DNA of 64,000 nt from NCBI RefSeq assembly GCF_036985505.1, contig NZ_BTGQ01000008.1:1-64000 (forward strand), read 5' to 3'. The stretch comes from Croceitalea sp947503285. GTDB taxonomy: Bacteria > Bacteroidota > Bacteroidia > Flavobacteriales > Flavobacteriaceae. This document shows positions 34,994 to 44,229 of this stretch, one piece after another (position 1 is the stretch's first letter; every line of letters begins with the position of its first letter). The position numbers and the translations under genes are program-made. The notes below the pieces were generated by a model. That model was not told the origin of the DNA and did not search any database. It worked only from the letters and a program-made list of their open reading frames with translations.

Positions 34994-36648
34994 TCTCTTC
35001 AGCAAGATATTGGGTTTTAATTGCTTTGATCGTTTTGGTATATATCGCCGGAATGTTTGTTACCCTCTTTGAGAATGATTCTGCACAATTCGCTGTAATG
35101 GCCATGCGGATGGTACAAGAAAATGATTTTATCAATCTCTTCAAAGGGCCAAATGAATACCTCGATAAGCCGCACATGCATTATTGGTTGGCCGCACTTT
35201 CCTTTAAAATCTTTGGTATTTATGATTGGACGTATCGTATTCCAGGTCTATTGGCCACGTTGTTAGGTGCTTACAGTTGTTATGGTTTAGGAAAACTACT
35301 CTATAACAACGATATCGGTCGATTCTCGGCATTGATTTTTATGACTTGCCAGACCATCGTACTCTCTGTAATAGATGTTCGAACCGATGCGGTACTTACG
35401 GGGTTCACTATTTTGGCGATATGGCAACTGGTGGCCTATATTGAGACGAATAGTCTGAAAAATATTGCAATCGGAGCTTTTGCGGCGGGAATTGCCTTTT
35501 CCACCAAAGGGCAAATAGCATTGCTCGTTATTGGGCTATGTATCTTATGCCATATGGCATATACGAGAAAGTGGAAACTTTTCTTGAGTTGGAAGGTTTT
35601 GGTTGCCGTATTGGTTTTTGCACTGGCCATCGCCCCAATGTTATATGCCTACTACCATCAGTTTGACCTATACCCCGAAAAGGTCATTCGCGGAAGAAGT
35701 AGTCGCAGTGGTATCTTTTTTATTTTTTGGGAACAAAGTTTCGAACGTTTGAGCGGTACGGGAATGGGTAAGAACAGTAGTGACTATTTTTTCTTTTTCC
35801 ACACTTTTTTATGGGTATTCTTGCCTTGGACGGCATTGGCGTTAATTGCCTATTGGTGGCGGATGAAAAGCTTCGTCAAGTTGCGATTTCGATATAATCC
35901 AAAGTACGAATTTTTAACTCTAGGTGCCATTACCATTATCTTTTTTATCATCAGTTTTGCGCAATTCAAATTGCCACATTATATGAACATTATGATGCCT
36001 TTGTATGCCATTTTAACCGCATCTTATGCGCATAGCCTGTATCGATTTACAAAAGAGCGGGAAATCAAGATTTTACTGGGGATACAATACTTTATTTTAA
36101 GTCTGGTCTTTATATTTTCACTTTTGATCTGCTTCTATGTATTCAAATTTGAAAATTGGATAAGTTATGTGGTCTTAATGGTTTCACTACTTACCATTGC
36201 TTATTTCTGCTTAAAGCGCGAAGCGTATTACATGCGTATTATTACATTGTCGGTGTGTAGTTCATTACTCTTGAACGGTATTTTAAATACGCATTTTTAT
36301 CCTTCTTTGTTGAATTACCAAGGTGGGTCTACTATGGCCGAAAAAGTAAGGGAGAAGGGTATATCGGTAGAAAATATCTATAAATTCTCAAATAGACATA
36401 CCTGGGCCCTTGACTTTTACAATAAACGCCCCGTTCAAATAGCCTCTTTGGATGAGCTTTCTGAGAAAAAGGATTTCTGGGTATATTCCGATACCAATGG
36501 CCTAGAGCAGCTTAAGGCTTCCGGGTTTGATTGGGACGAACAAATTACGGTGGACCAATTTAGGATAACAAGACTTCAACTAAAGTTTTTGGAACCTTCT
36601 ACAAGGGGAAAAAAATTGAACAAGATGCATTTAGTGCACATTTATTGA
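34990..36648 (+). CDS. GT39/ArnT-like membrane glycosyltransferase
   Basis: 552 residues. About 12 membrane helices. The N-terminal luminal loop carries the acidic motif FENDSAQFAVMAMRM (ND aspartate) and YLDKPHMHYWLAALSF, the ArnT/PMT arrangement, and a second acidic site DVRTDAVL. Such enzymes move a sugar from a polyprenyl phosphate donor to lipid A or a protein. The adjoining PAP2 phosphatase and GT2 donor synthase support a lipid-linked sugar pathway. It overlaps PAP2 by 4 bp and the opposite-strand gene by 7 bp. Confidence 0.88.
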   Translation: MISSARYWVLIALIVLVYIAGMFVTLFENDSAQFAVMAMRMVQENDFINLFKGPNEYLDKPHMHYWLAALSFKIFGIYDWTYRIPGLLATLLGAYSCYGLGKLLYNNDIGRFSALIFMTCQTIVLSVIDVRTDAVLTGFTILAIWQLVAYIETNSLKNIAIGAFAAGIAFSTKGQIALLVIGLCILCHMAYTRKWKLFLSWKVLVAVLVFALAIAPMLYAYYHQFDLYPEKVIRGRSSRSGIFFIFWEQSFERLSGTGMGKNSSDYFFFFHTFLWVFLPWTALALIAYWWRMKSFVKLRFRYNPKYEFLTLGAITIIFFIISFAQFKLPHYMNIMMPLYAILTASYAHSLYRFTKEREIKILLGIQYFILSLVFIFSLLICFYVFKFENWISYVVLMVSLLTIAYFCLKREAYYMRIITLSVCSSLLLNGILNTHFYPSLLNYQGGSTMAEKVREKGISVENIYKFSNRHTWALDFYNKRPVQIASLDELSEKKDFWVYSDTNGLEQLKASGFDWDEQITVDQFRITRLQLKFLEPSTRGKKLNKMHLVHIY

Positions 36649-37520
36649 TCTGCAATCACTTTAAGCCGTGGCTTGTAAAAGTGATGGTATATGCCAAACA
36701 AGGAAACCAGTGCTGTAATTAAAAAAAAGACCATGCTAATTGCAATGGAGCTATCTGCATTGAGTCCCAACCATTTGGCTCCATACAAAAAAGTAATTTC
36801 CCGACTTCCGATTCCCCCAATCGTTAAGGGAATCACTGAGACTATGGACGAAATCAAAAATACAAACAAGTAGGCTACCTCATTTAAGGTAATCGACAGG
36901 GCCCTAAGAATACAGACCACGGCTAATAGCTGGGTAGCCTGTAAAATACCCGAATATATAAAAGAGCCCCAAAAAGCCTTTAAAGTATATGAAAACCATA
37001 TCTTGTTCAAGAACCAGAAGCCTGCAATACCGATGGGAATGGCCAGCCCTAAAAGCCAATTATAGCCTAAAAAAGTATTGTCTGGTAAAAAAATGGCTAA
37101 TAGACAGGCATATATGAATATGAACAGCATTCCACTTAGACGATCTAGAAGTAAAACAGCCACGACTTTCTTCGTACCAGACCGGTATTTTTTCTGGATC
37201 ACATAGCCCTTATAAGCATCACCACCAATTCCGCCAGGTAAGAAAAGGTTATAGAACATCCCTAAAAGATATAACTTCAAATTACTTATCTGGGTCAATT
37301 GAACCCCAATGGAATGAAAGTAAAGGTTCAGCCGAAGAGCATTTAAAACCTTCGAAATAATGAAAAGCAAAATTGCCAAGATGAGGTACCCAGCTTTAGC
37401 ACGTTTCAGCACCTCAAGTACGTCTGAAAAATTTATCTTGGTAAAAATAAAATAGGTAAGGGCTACGCTGACTATTATTTTTAGTGCCGTAGTACCTATT
37501 TTACGCTGTTTGTCCGTCAC
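36642..37520 (-). CDS. Lysylphosphatidylglycerol synthase-like membrane protein (UPF0104)
   Basis: 292 residues. About eight membrane helices matching the membrane half of MprF (flippase region): YLLGMFYNLFLPGGIGGDAYKGYV and LTIGGIGSREITFLYGA are signature motifs. There is no aminoacyl-transferase domain. It starts 20 bp inside the GT2 gene, so the two are coupled. A lipid translocation role in the envelope is plausible. Confidence 0.87.
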   Translation of the reverse strand: MTDKQRKIGTTALKIIVSVALTYFIFTKINFSDVLEVLKRAKAGYLILAILLFIISKVLNALRLNLYFHSIGVQLTQISNLKLYLLGMFYNLFLPGGIGGDAYKGYVIQKKYRSGTKKVVAVLLLDRLSGMLFIFIYACLLAIFLPDNTFLGYNWLLGLAIPIGIAGFWFLNKIWFSYTLKAFWGSFIYSGILQATQLLAVVCILRALSITLNEVAYLFVFLISSIVSVIPLTIGGIGSREITFLYGAKWLGLNADSSIAISMVFFLITALVSLFGIYHHFYKPRLKVIADQ

Positions 37521-38463
37521 CTATGGTAATTTTTTTGATTCGATAGGGGCGTTTTGATTGCGATTCATAATAGGTTCTAATCAGCAATTCCATTACGATA
37601 CCAATGGTAAATAGTTGGATGCCCCCTAAAATTAACATCATACCGAAAATCAAGAGTGGCCTTGTCCCAATATCCTCGCCAAAACCAAACTTTACAACAA
37701 GCAGGTACATTTCAATCAAGGTCCCTAGAATCATTAAGAACACCCCAAAAATACCAAAGAGGTGAATGGGCCGCTGAAAGTATTTACGTATGAAGAGCAG
37801 TAACATCATATCGGCAACAACTTTGAAAACCCGTTCCAAACCATATTTTGAAACGCCTGCATTGCGTGCATGGTGTTTGACCGGCACTTGTTTGATTTGA
37901 GCACCTTCCAGAAATGCCAAAAGTGTTATAAACCGATGCATTTCACCATATAGGTTGAGGCCTTTGGCAATTTCTTTGGTGAAAACCTTCAGTGCACAAC
38001 CATTATCCTTAATATCCAATTTGGTTACCCTACGCACCAAAAAGTTAGCAATTTTCGAAGGAATCTTTTTTACCAGCGAGTCTTTTCTTTTTTGCCGAAT
38101 ACCCGTAATCAGGTCATATTCGCCCTCTTCGGCATACTCCAACATTTTAGGAATGTCTGATGGGTCATTCTGCAGATCACCATCCATGGTAATGATATAA
38201 TCCCCAGTGGCATAATCTATGCCCGCAGCCAGTGCCAGACTCTGGCCGTAATTTTTTTTGAGCTCAATCAAATGCACTTTATCATCGTCCATTTTTTTTA
38301 TAACCTGTCGCGTATCATCTGTTGAAAAATCATCTACGTAAATGATTTGGTAGTCATATCCGTTAAGGCTTTCATGAATTTTTTCAGTCAACAGTGTCAC
38401 ATTGTCCTCTTCGTTATAAAGGGGAACTACGATGGATAGAAAAGCGTTGGTTACAATTTGCAT
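37501..38463 (-). CDS. GT2 polyprenyl-phosphate glycosyltransferase (ArnC/DPM1-like)
   Basis: 320 residues from the ATG at 38463; a TTG eight codons earlier is the other start. GT-A domain with SIVVPLYNEEDNV at the start, DDFSTDDT, ITMDGDLQNDP (DxD) and CALKVF. Two C-terminal membrane helices (about 225-285) anchor it. It loads a sugar on polyprenyl phosphate at the cytoplasmic face for a GT39 enzyme such as the one encoded opposite. Overlaps the downstream gene by 20 bp. Confidence 0.9.
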   Translation of the reverse strand: MQIVTNAFLSIVVPLYNEEDNVTLLTEKIHESLNGYDYQIIYVDDFSTDDTRQVIKKMDDDKVHLIELKKNYGQSLALAAGIDYATGDYIITMDGDLQNDPSDIPKMLEYAEEGEYDLITGIRQKRKDSLVKKIPSKIANFLVRRVTKLDIKDNGCALKVFTKEIAKGLNLYGEMHRFITLLAFLEGAQIKQVPVKHHARNAGVSKYGLERVFKVVADMMLLLFIRKYFQRPIHLFGIFGVFLMILGTLIEMYLLVVKFGFGEDIGTRPLLIFGMMLILGGIQLFTIGIVMELLIRTYYESQSKRPYRIKKITIGDGQTA

Positions 38464-38551
38464 ATATAGACGTATAAAACGTGGCAAATTTAGGCTTTTA
38501 ATTACAACTGAAATATGCCCAATAAATGTGGCGTCCCCATTTGATAGTACC

Positions 38552-39586
38552 CTATTTTCTGGCGTTTATCAATTTGTTCGCAGCGGCGAAAGGAGAAATT
38601 TTGTTAAGTTCCACTTCAGGTAACAACTTTTTTAATAATTGTTTCGTGTCACTATCTTGATAAAATTGTTGCTTCAACAGTTCCTCAACGGTTTGTAAGA
38701 ACCAGTTTTTATTTTGCTCAGAACGGTTCTTTTCAAAATAGGAGTTTTGTTGGGTGGTTTTGACAAACTCTAAGATCATATTCCATATGGCTTCAATGCC
38801 CTTATTTTCTAGCGCCGAACAACTCAATACCTGAGGGGCCCAACCATTGGGTTTAGGTGGGTATAAATGTAGGGCCCTGCTGAATTCAGTTTGCGCCAAT
38901 TTCACGTTTTTCAAATTGTTTCCGTCCGCTTTATTGATCACTATGGCATCGGCCATTTCCATAATACCTCGTTTTATACCTTGAAGTTCATCGCCTGCCC
39001 CCGCCAATTTCAATAGTAAAAAGAAATCTACCATACTATGCACAACCGTTTCGCTTTGCCCCACGCCAACCGTTTCGATTAAAATAGTTTCGTAACCTGC
39101 AGCTTCGCAAAGAATAATGGTTTCACGGGTTTTTCTGGTCACACCACCAAGGGAATCACTTGCTGGTGAAGGTCTTATAAAAGCACTCGCATTCTTGGCC
39201 AAAGACTCCATGCGGGTCTTATCACCCAAAATACTTCCTTTTGTGAATGAACTTGACGGGTCTACGGCTAAAACGGCTACTTTTTTACCCAATTTTGTCA
39301 AATGTGATCCAAAAGATTCAATGAAAGTGCTTTTCCCTACACCAGGTACCCCCGTAATACCTATTCGTACACTATTTCCGGCATACCTTAAACATCGTGT
39401 AATTAATTCTTCAGACTTTTTTAGATGGCTGACCTTGGTACTTTCTATGAGTGTAATGGCTTGCCCCAAGGCAGATTTATCCCCCTTAAGAAGTCCGTCG
39501 AGCAACCCTTGTACGGATAGGTCCTTTTTTCTAAGGGTTTTTAACCGTTTGGTCGTAAAATCTTTTTTATTTTCTTCTTTCTTCAA
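38552..39586 (-). CDS. meaB: GTPase MeaB/ArgK, chaperone of methylmalonyl-CoA mutase
   Basis: 344 residues; start codon TTG. Walker A GITGVPGVGKST, then VLAVDPSSSFTKGSILGDKTRM, the switch region TVGVGQSE and the base-specificity motif VINKADG. MeaB loads and protects the B12-dependent methylmalonyl-CoA mutase. The mutase genes are not in the window, but the cobalamin adenosyltransferase at 53680 serves the same enzyme. Confidence 0.95.
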   Translation of the reverse strand: MKKEENKKDFTTKRLKTLRKKDLSVQGLLDGLLKGDKSALGQAITLIESTKVSHLKKSEELITRCLRYAGNSVRIGITGVPGVGKSTFIESFGSHLTKLGKKVAVLAVDPSSSFTKGSILGDKTRMESLAKNASAFIRPSPASDSLGGVTRKTRETIILCEAAGYETILIETVGVGQSETVVHSMVDFFLLLKLAGAGDELQGIKRGIMEMADAIVINKADGNNLKNVKLAQTEFSRALHLYPPKPNGWAPQVLSCSALENKGIEAIWNMILEFVKTTQQNSYFEKNRSEQNKNWFLQTVEELLKQQFYQDSDTKQLLKKLLPEVELNKISPFAAANKLINARK

Positions 39587-39861
39587 GACAAATTCTAATA
39601 CAGGAACTACTAAAATAAAGTATTCAAACCACTTATATCATCGCTTTACATTTCTTATGTACGAATCGATATGGAATGCAAGAACTACTATTTATTGGAT
39701 TTAAATTTCGATAAATCAAAATGTTGTTGGCTATTTCAGTTTTATTTTGACAAAAAATGACTTTTTTGCCACATCTAATTTTTTCATTCGTCTTTTAAAA
39801 GAATTCGGTCATAAAGTATGATACGTAATTCAAAACAACCAAAACAGAACTACAACTAACC
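39587..39861. other. Divergent intergenic region between meaB and the second ECF operon (275 bp)
   Basis: A+T-rich, no gene, no clear -33/-7 pair. It must contain the promoters of both flanking units, and the ECF operon may use its own sigma-specific promoter. Confidence 0.4.
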
Positions 39862-40404
39862 ATGTTGCATTCAGAACTGGTAGCGCGGTGTAAGGCCAAC
39901 GACCGAAAAGCACAATTAAAGCTTTATAAGCATTATTGTGAAGGTATGTTCTGTGTTGCCATGCGGTTTTTGAAAAATGTTGATGATGCTGAAGACGTGT
40001 TGCAAGAATCTTTTATCAAGGCCTTTCAAAAAATGGAACAATATAAAGGCGAAGTGACTTTTGGGGCATGGTTGAAACGAATAGTAGTCAATGGAAGTAT
40101 TGATTTCTTAAAATCAAAGCGGGAAAGGACTGTTGCGTTGGATGAGGGCTATATGCACGTGACGGATGATGATAATTGGGAGGTTGATGAAGGAATTGGT
40201 TTAGAAGAGGTTAAAAATGCGATAGTATCATTATCGGATAAATACAAATATGTAGTGCAGCTTTTTTTGGTTGAAGGTTACGATCATAGTGAAATAGCCG
40301 AAATTTTGAATATCTCTGAAACGGCTTCCAGAACCCGTCTGTTGCGGGGAAAAGGACAACTAAAAGAGTTGCTAAAAACATTGAATTATGGCGCAAGATC
40401 TTAG
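39862..40404 (+). CDS. ECF RNA polymerase sigma factor (second)
   Basis: 180 residues. Region 2: MFCVAMRFLKNVDDAEDVLQESFIKAFQKME and TFGAWLKRIVVN; region 4: YDHSEIAEILNISETASRTRLLRGKGQLKELL. It resembles the Bacteroidota RpoE-like groups with the FLKNVDDAEDVLQE motif. It is followed by an overlapping membrane gene (17 bp) typical of an anti-sigma factor. Confidence 0.93.
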   Translation: MLHSELVARCKANDRKAQLKLYKHYCEGMFCVAMRFLKNVDDAEDVLQESFIKAFQKMEQYKGEVTFGAWLKRIVVNGSIDFLKSKRERTVALDEGYMHVTDDDNWEVDEGIGLEEVKNAIVSLSDKYKYVVQLFLVEGYDHSEIAEILNISETASRTRLLRGKGQLKELLKTLNYGARS

Positions 40405-40984
40405 AGAATTGTTTAAAGAACAACGAGAGAAAGAAAAATTCACCATGAGCCAAGGGCATGAAGATCGCTTTCTAGCCCGATTACAAGATGAACTTCCTCT
40501 AGACAAGAAGTCAAACCCTTGGCATTGGCTGTCTTTAGCCGCTTCAGTGTTGGTTTTGTTGGGGGTTGGGGCTTATTTCTTTTTGAACGATGAAGAAAAA
40601 TCAAATACCCCAATAAAGACAACCGAGGTTGCAAGTCAAAATAAGGAAAAAGATGTAAAAGGGATTTCATTGGGAGACCTTTCACCCGAATTACAAAAAG
40701 TGGAAAACTACTATGTCGCCAATATCAATTTAGCGTTGTCAAATTTGGAGATTTCCGCTGAAAATAAAGAATTAGTAGATGGCTTTTTAGAACGTTTGAA
40801 GGAGCTCGATGAAGAGTATAAAAACCTGAATATAGAACTGAATGAATTGGGGCCAAATGATCAGACCATTGAGGCCTCTATAAGAAACCTGCAATTGCGA
40901 TTGCAATTAATGCAAAAATTAAAATCAAAATTAGATCAATTAAAATCATCAAAAAATGAACAAGAAGCAGCAACTGTTATGTAA
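40388..40984 (+). CDS. Probable anti-sigma factor with periplasmic coiled coil
   Basis: 198 residues. The cytoplasmic part is about 45 residues, one membrane helix (WLSLAASVLVLLGVGAYFF, about 47-65) follows, and the outer ~125 residues are highly charged helices predicted as a coiled coil (NLEISAENKELVDGFLERL, QLRLQLMQKLKSK). The start overlaps the sigma gene by 17 bp and the end overlaps the next gene by 29 bp. No zinc-binding motif. Anti-sigma role inferred from context. Confidence 0.75.
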   Translation: MAQDLRELFKEQREKEKFTMSQGHEDRFLARLQDELPLDKKSNPWHWLSLAASVLVLLGVGAYFFLNDEEKSNTPIKTTEVASQNKEKDVKGISLGDLSPELQKVENYYVANINLALSNLEISAENKELVDGFLERLKELDEEYKNLNIELNELGPNDQTIEASIRNLQLRLQLMQKLKSKLDQLKSSKNEQEAATVM

Positions 40985-42446
40985 TGTGCTGGTTGCCGTT
41001 GTATTCTGTACAACGGCGGCATTTGCGCAGAAAAAATCAAAAACCTATCAAGAAACCTTTAATGTCGCAGGTGATGCGGTATTGGAAATCAATACCTCAC
41101 ATACCGATATTGAATTTGAGACTTGGGATAAGAACCAGGTTGAAATTGTGGCCACGGTCGTATTGGAAGAGGCCACTGATGAAGAAGCCAAGGAGTATTT
41201 TGAAAGCGAACCCTTTAAAATTTTGGGTAACAGTAAAGAAATTAAGATAAGTAGCTCAAAAAGAAATTCTTGGGCATATGGAATCCATGGCGGTGACTTT
41301 GGTGTACAGAGTTTATTATCTAGTGGACATCTCGGCGTAGAAAGTTTGTTGTCTGATGTCGAGCCTTTATTTCATGATATTGAGATCCCTGAACTTCCCG
41401 AAATTGCTGAGTTCCCCGAGGTGTTTGTGAATCCACCATTTCCGCCACTAAATTTTAAGGAGTTTGATTACGATGCTTACGAAAAGGATGGCGATAAATA
41501 TTTAAAGCAATGGACAAAGGAGTTCAGAAAAAACTTCAACGAAGAGTATAAAGAGCGCTTTGAAGAATGGGGTGAAGCGTATCAAGAACGTTCTCAAGAA
41601 AGAGCGGAACGAATGGAAAAAAGGGCGAAAGAAATGGAAGAAAGGGCCGCAGAGCGTGAAAAGCAGCTTCAAGAACGAATGGAAGTACAAGAACAACGTA
41701 GAAAGGAAATTCAAGAAAGGCGCCAAGAAATTCAAAAGAAGGAAAGACTATTGCGAAAAGACCGTTCGGTAATTCGATTCCCAAAAAATGATGGCTCCAA
41801 CATTTTTTATTTTTCGTCAGATGGGGAGTCTAAAAAATATAAAGTCAAAAAAAGCATCAAAATTAAATTGCCCAAATCAACACGTATCAAAATGGATGTG
41901 AAACATGGTGAAGTAAAATTGGCTGCAACCACCAAGAATATCAATGCAAGCTTGCGTTACGCAAGCTTGTTAGCTTCAACCATTGAAGGTGATAAAACCG
42001 CTATCAATGCATCTTATACCCCGGTTGTGGTACAAAAATGGAATTTTGGCCGGTTAAGGGCCGATTATGCTGAGCACGTAAGTTTAAAACAGGTTGGGGA
42101 TTTAAAATTGAATGCGGTGTCTTCAAATGTGATTATCGACAGGCTTAATGATAGGGCGGTAGTCACTTATGATTTCGGTGAATTGGTCATTAATTCCATT
42201 TCTGATAAATTCAGCGATATCGATGTTTCTGTCGTAAGCGGGGATTTTCGTTGTAAAGTACCTCAAACCGCCTCATCATTTTACTTGAATGGTACCAGTT
42301 CGAAAATCGCCTACCCATCAGAATTGATAATGGACAAAAGTAGGGGCGGTGAAACCGTAATTTACAAAGGCCATAAGATCGATAACCATTCAGGCAAGCT
42401 AATCAGCGTAAATTCAAAATACGGAGAGGTCGTTCTTGAAAACTAG
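40956..42446 (+). CDS. Exported DUF4097-like beta-strand protein with a long charged coiled coil
   Basis: 496 residues. Signal peptide 1-25 (CTTAAFAQ). Residues about 30-110 and 280-496 hold short repeated beta strands (EINTSHTDIEFETWD, MDVKHGEVKL) like DUF4097 adhesin-type repeats. Between them, about 169-272, lies a dense Glu/Arg/Lys coiled coil (for example ERMEKRAKEMEERAAER). Its 29-bp overlap with the anti-sigma gene shows it belongs to the sigma operon. Probably an envelope structural or sensing protein; function unknown. Confidence 0.8.
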   Translation: MNKKQQLLCNVLVAVVFCTTAAFAQKKSKTYQETFNVAGDAVLEINTSHTDIEFETWDKNQVEIVATVVLEEATDEEAKEYFESEPFKILGNSKEIKISSSKRNSWAYGIHGGDFGVQSLLSSGHLGVESLLSDVEPLFHDIEIPELPEIAEFPEVFVNPPFPPLNFKEFDYDAYEKDGDKYLKQWTKEFRKNFNEEYKERFEEWGEAYQERSQERAERMEKRAKEMEERAAEREKQLQERMEVQEQRRKEIQERRQEIQKKERLLRKDRSVIRFPKNDGSNIFYFSSDGESKKYKVKKSIKIKLPKSTRIKMDVKHGEVKLAATTKNINASLRYASLLASTIEGDKTAINASYTPVVVQKWNFGRLRADYAEHVSLKQVGDLKLNAVSSNVIIDRLNDRAVVTYDFGELVINSISDKFSDIDVSVVSGDFRCKVPQTASSFYLNGTSSKIAYPSELIMDKSRGGETVIYKGHKIDNHSGKLISVNSKYGEVVLEN

Positions 42447-42491
42447 CCTTACCTACCCGTTAAGAAAGCTTATACCCAAAAAAGCCTACTT

Positions 42492-43175
42492 TTAATGCAC
42501 TCCTTCCTTCAAATAACCTGGAAAATTCTCTTTGAATCGATTCAATCTTGGTACTGAAACCGCTCGAATATAAGACTGGTTCGGATTTTTGCGTTCAAAA
42601 TCTTGATGGTACTCCTCAGCTTTCCAAAACTTTTCAAATTCAACGACCTGTGTTACGATAGGCGCATCATAAAGCCCTTTTGATTCCAACAATTTAATAT
42701 AATCACGAATGATCTTTTCTTCCTCACTGTTTTCATAAAATGCAATGGAACGGTAATGAGCCCCTCTATCCGGGCCTTGTCGATTCAAGGCCGTAGGATC
42801 ATGTGAACCAAAGAATACCTGAACCAATTCTTGAAAAGAAATTACTTCAGGGTCATAATATACTTCAACTGATTCAGCATGGCCAGTCTTACCATAGGCC
42901 ACCTGCTCATAAGTCGGGTTCTGTTCACTACCACCTGAATACCCAGATACGACCTCTTTAACCCCTTTTACACTTTCATAGATTGCTTCAACACACCAAA
43001 AACAACCACTTGCAAAATATGCCGTTTCGTATTCTTGAAGTTCAGATGAAGAAAGTATGGCTTTTTCTATAGGGGTATTTTGCGCAATGTTTTTATCATC
43101 AGATTTTACTTTTGCCTGGCAACTAAAAAAGAAGAGTACCAAAGCGATTATACTTATATTTTTAGCTATTTTCAT
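42492..43175 (-). CDS. msrA: Peptide-methionine (S)-S-oxide reductase, lipoprotein form
   Basis: 227 residues. Signal with lipobox FFFSC (Cys19), so it is anchored in the envelope. The active site is ASGCFWCVEA (Cys58 and Cys61). Later motifs YSGGSEQNPTYEQV, GHAESVEV, FFGSHDPT and GAHYRS are typical MsrA. It repairs oxidised methionine in exported proteins. The C-terminus lacks the MsrB domain often fused to it. Confidence 0.93.
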   Translation of the reverse strand: MKIAKNISIIALVLFFFSCQAKVKSDDKNIAQNTPIEKAILSSSELQEYETAYFASGCFWCVEAIYESVKGVKEVVSGYSGGSEQNPTYEQVAYGKTGHAESVEVYYDPEVISFQELVQVFFGSHDPTALNRQGPDRGAHYRSIAFYENSEEEKIIRDYIKLLESKGLYDAPIVTQVVEFEKFWKAEEYHQDFERKNPNQSYIRAVSVPRLNRFKENFPGYLKEGVH

Positions 43176-43258
43176 TGTATTTTTTTCGAATTAGTAGCAT
43201 CAAGATACAAAGTATTACAACGCGAGAAGTTAAAAAATGTTAAGCTTGTTTTTATAAA

Positions 43259-43936
43259 ATGAATTGGAACTATTTATTGGAAAACCAGAAAGGACCAGTG
43301 CCCATTCTTGATGATGCTATTCCTTTTTCTCGATATGTTCCTATTGACTTGTCGATATCAAATAGGCAATTGACCACAATTGATATTTCGAGACCCTTGG
43401 AATGTCAAAAGTATATTGATAGTGTCTTAAAAGATACTAATGGTCAGATCGCTTTTGGGGGCTATCTTGAAAAACGAAATCTGTATAAAAGCGCCAAACG
43501 TTTCTCTGGCGATGAAGTACGGGACATCCACCTCGGTGTTGATTTTTGGTGCCAAGCGGGTACTACCGTTGTAGTTCCCCTTGATGGTAAAGTGCACAGT
43601 TTTCAAAACAACGCGGATTTAGGCAATTACGGGCCTACCATTATCCTAGAGCATTTTATAGAAGGGCATACTTTATATTCCCTATATGGTCATTTGTCCC
43701 TAGAATCGTTGAAAGGTTTATATGAAGGAAAGGCCTTTGTAAAGGGAGAAGTGCTTGCCACCCTAGGTGAAACCACTATAAATGTCAATTATGCGCCCCA
43801 CCTCCATTTTCAGTTAATTCTTGATTTAGGTGATTTCAATGGTGATTACCCAGGAGTTTGTTCTCAAAACGAATTGGGATTCTATAAAAAGAACTGCCCA
43901 GATCCAAACTTGCTTCTTGGTTTTTCGCTAGAGTGA
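43259..43936 (+). CDS. M23 (LytM-type) domain protein without signal peptide
   Basis: 225 residues. M23 motifs: DIHLGVDFW (HxxxD), LYGHLSLES and PHLHFQLIL (HxH), so the zinc site is complete. It has no signal peptide or membrane segment. Similar stand-alone M23 domains are found in Bacteroidota as part of a fused aminotransferase/phosphotransferase family, and the role may be other than murein cutting. Stands alone, divergent from msrA. Confidence 0.85.
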   Translation: MNWNYLLENQKGPVPILDDAIPFSRYVPIDLSISNRQLTTIDISRPLECQKYIDSVLKDTNGQIAFGGYLEKRNLYKSAKRFSGDEVRDIHLGVDFWCQAGTTVVVPLDGKVHSFQNNADLGNYGPTIILEHFIEGHTLYSLYGHLSLESLKGLYEGKAFVKGEVLATLGETTINVNYAPHLHFQLILDLGDFNGDYPGVCSQNELGFYKKNCPDPNLLLGFSLE

Positions 43937-44229
43937 GCAATAGACTATTTGTAAAATCGCCATTTCAGGTATTACTCGGATTTTTTTGCTAAGCCGACCA
44001 AATCAAAAATCGGAAAATAGTTCTTCTTTTTACTTGATTAAAATAGTTTGATATCGATAAAATGCATCTTGTTTCGATGTGTTGTTCATCGAGGTGAAAA
44101 CCGTTGTCGATGGTTTTTTACCGTTTATCCAAGCTTTTGTTTTTTACCGATGAATTCTTGTGATAAAACGAGTTATCTCTTGTCTGCATTGACCTCAGGG
44201 TACCTTTACAAAGTAAAACAACCCAAGTC
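43937..44229. other. Intergenic region with hairpins before the small basic secreted gene
   Basis: Contains two short inverted repeats, TCGATG / CATCGA (about 44074-44092) and an AAAACC / GGTTTT pair (about 44096-44116), then the promoter at 44180-44208. No further gene is seen. Confidence 0.45.
44180..44208 (+). promoter_or_regulatory. Promoter of the small basic secreted gene
   Basis: TTG at 44180-44182, an 18-bp spacer and TACCTTTA at 44201-44208 (seven of eight matches to TAnnTTTG when the last base is A). It would give a leader of about 17 bases. Confidence 0.5.
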
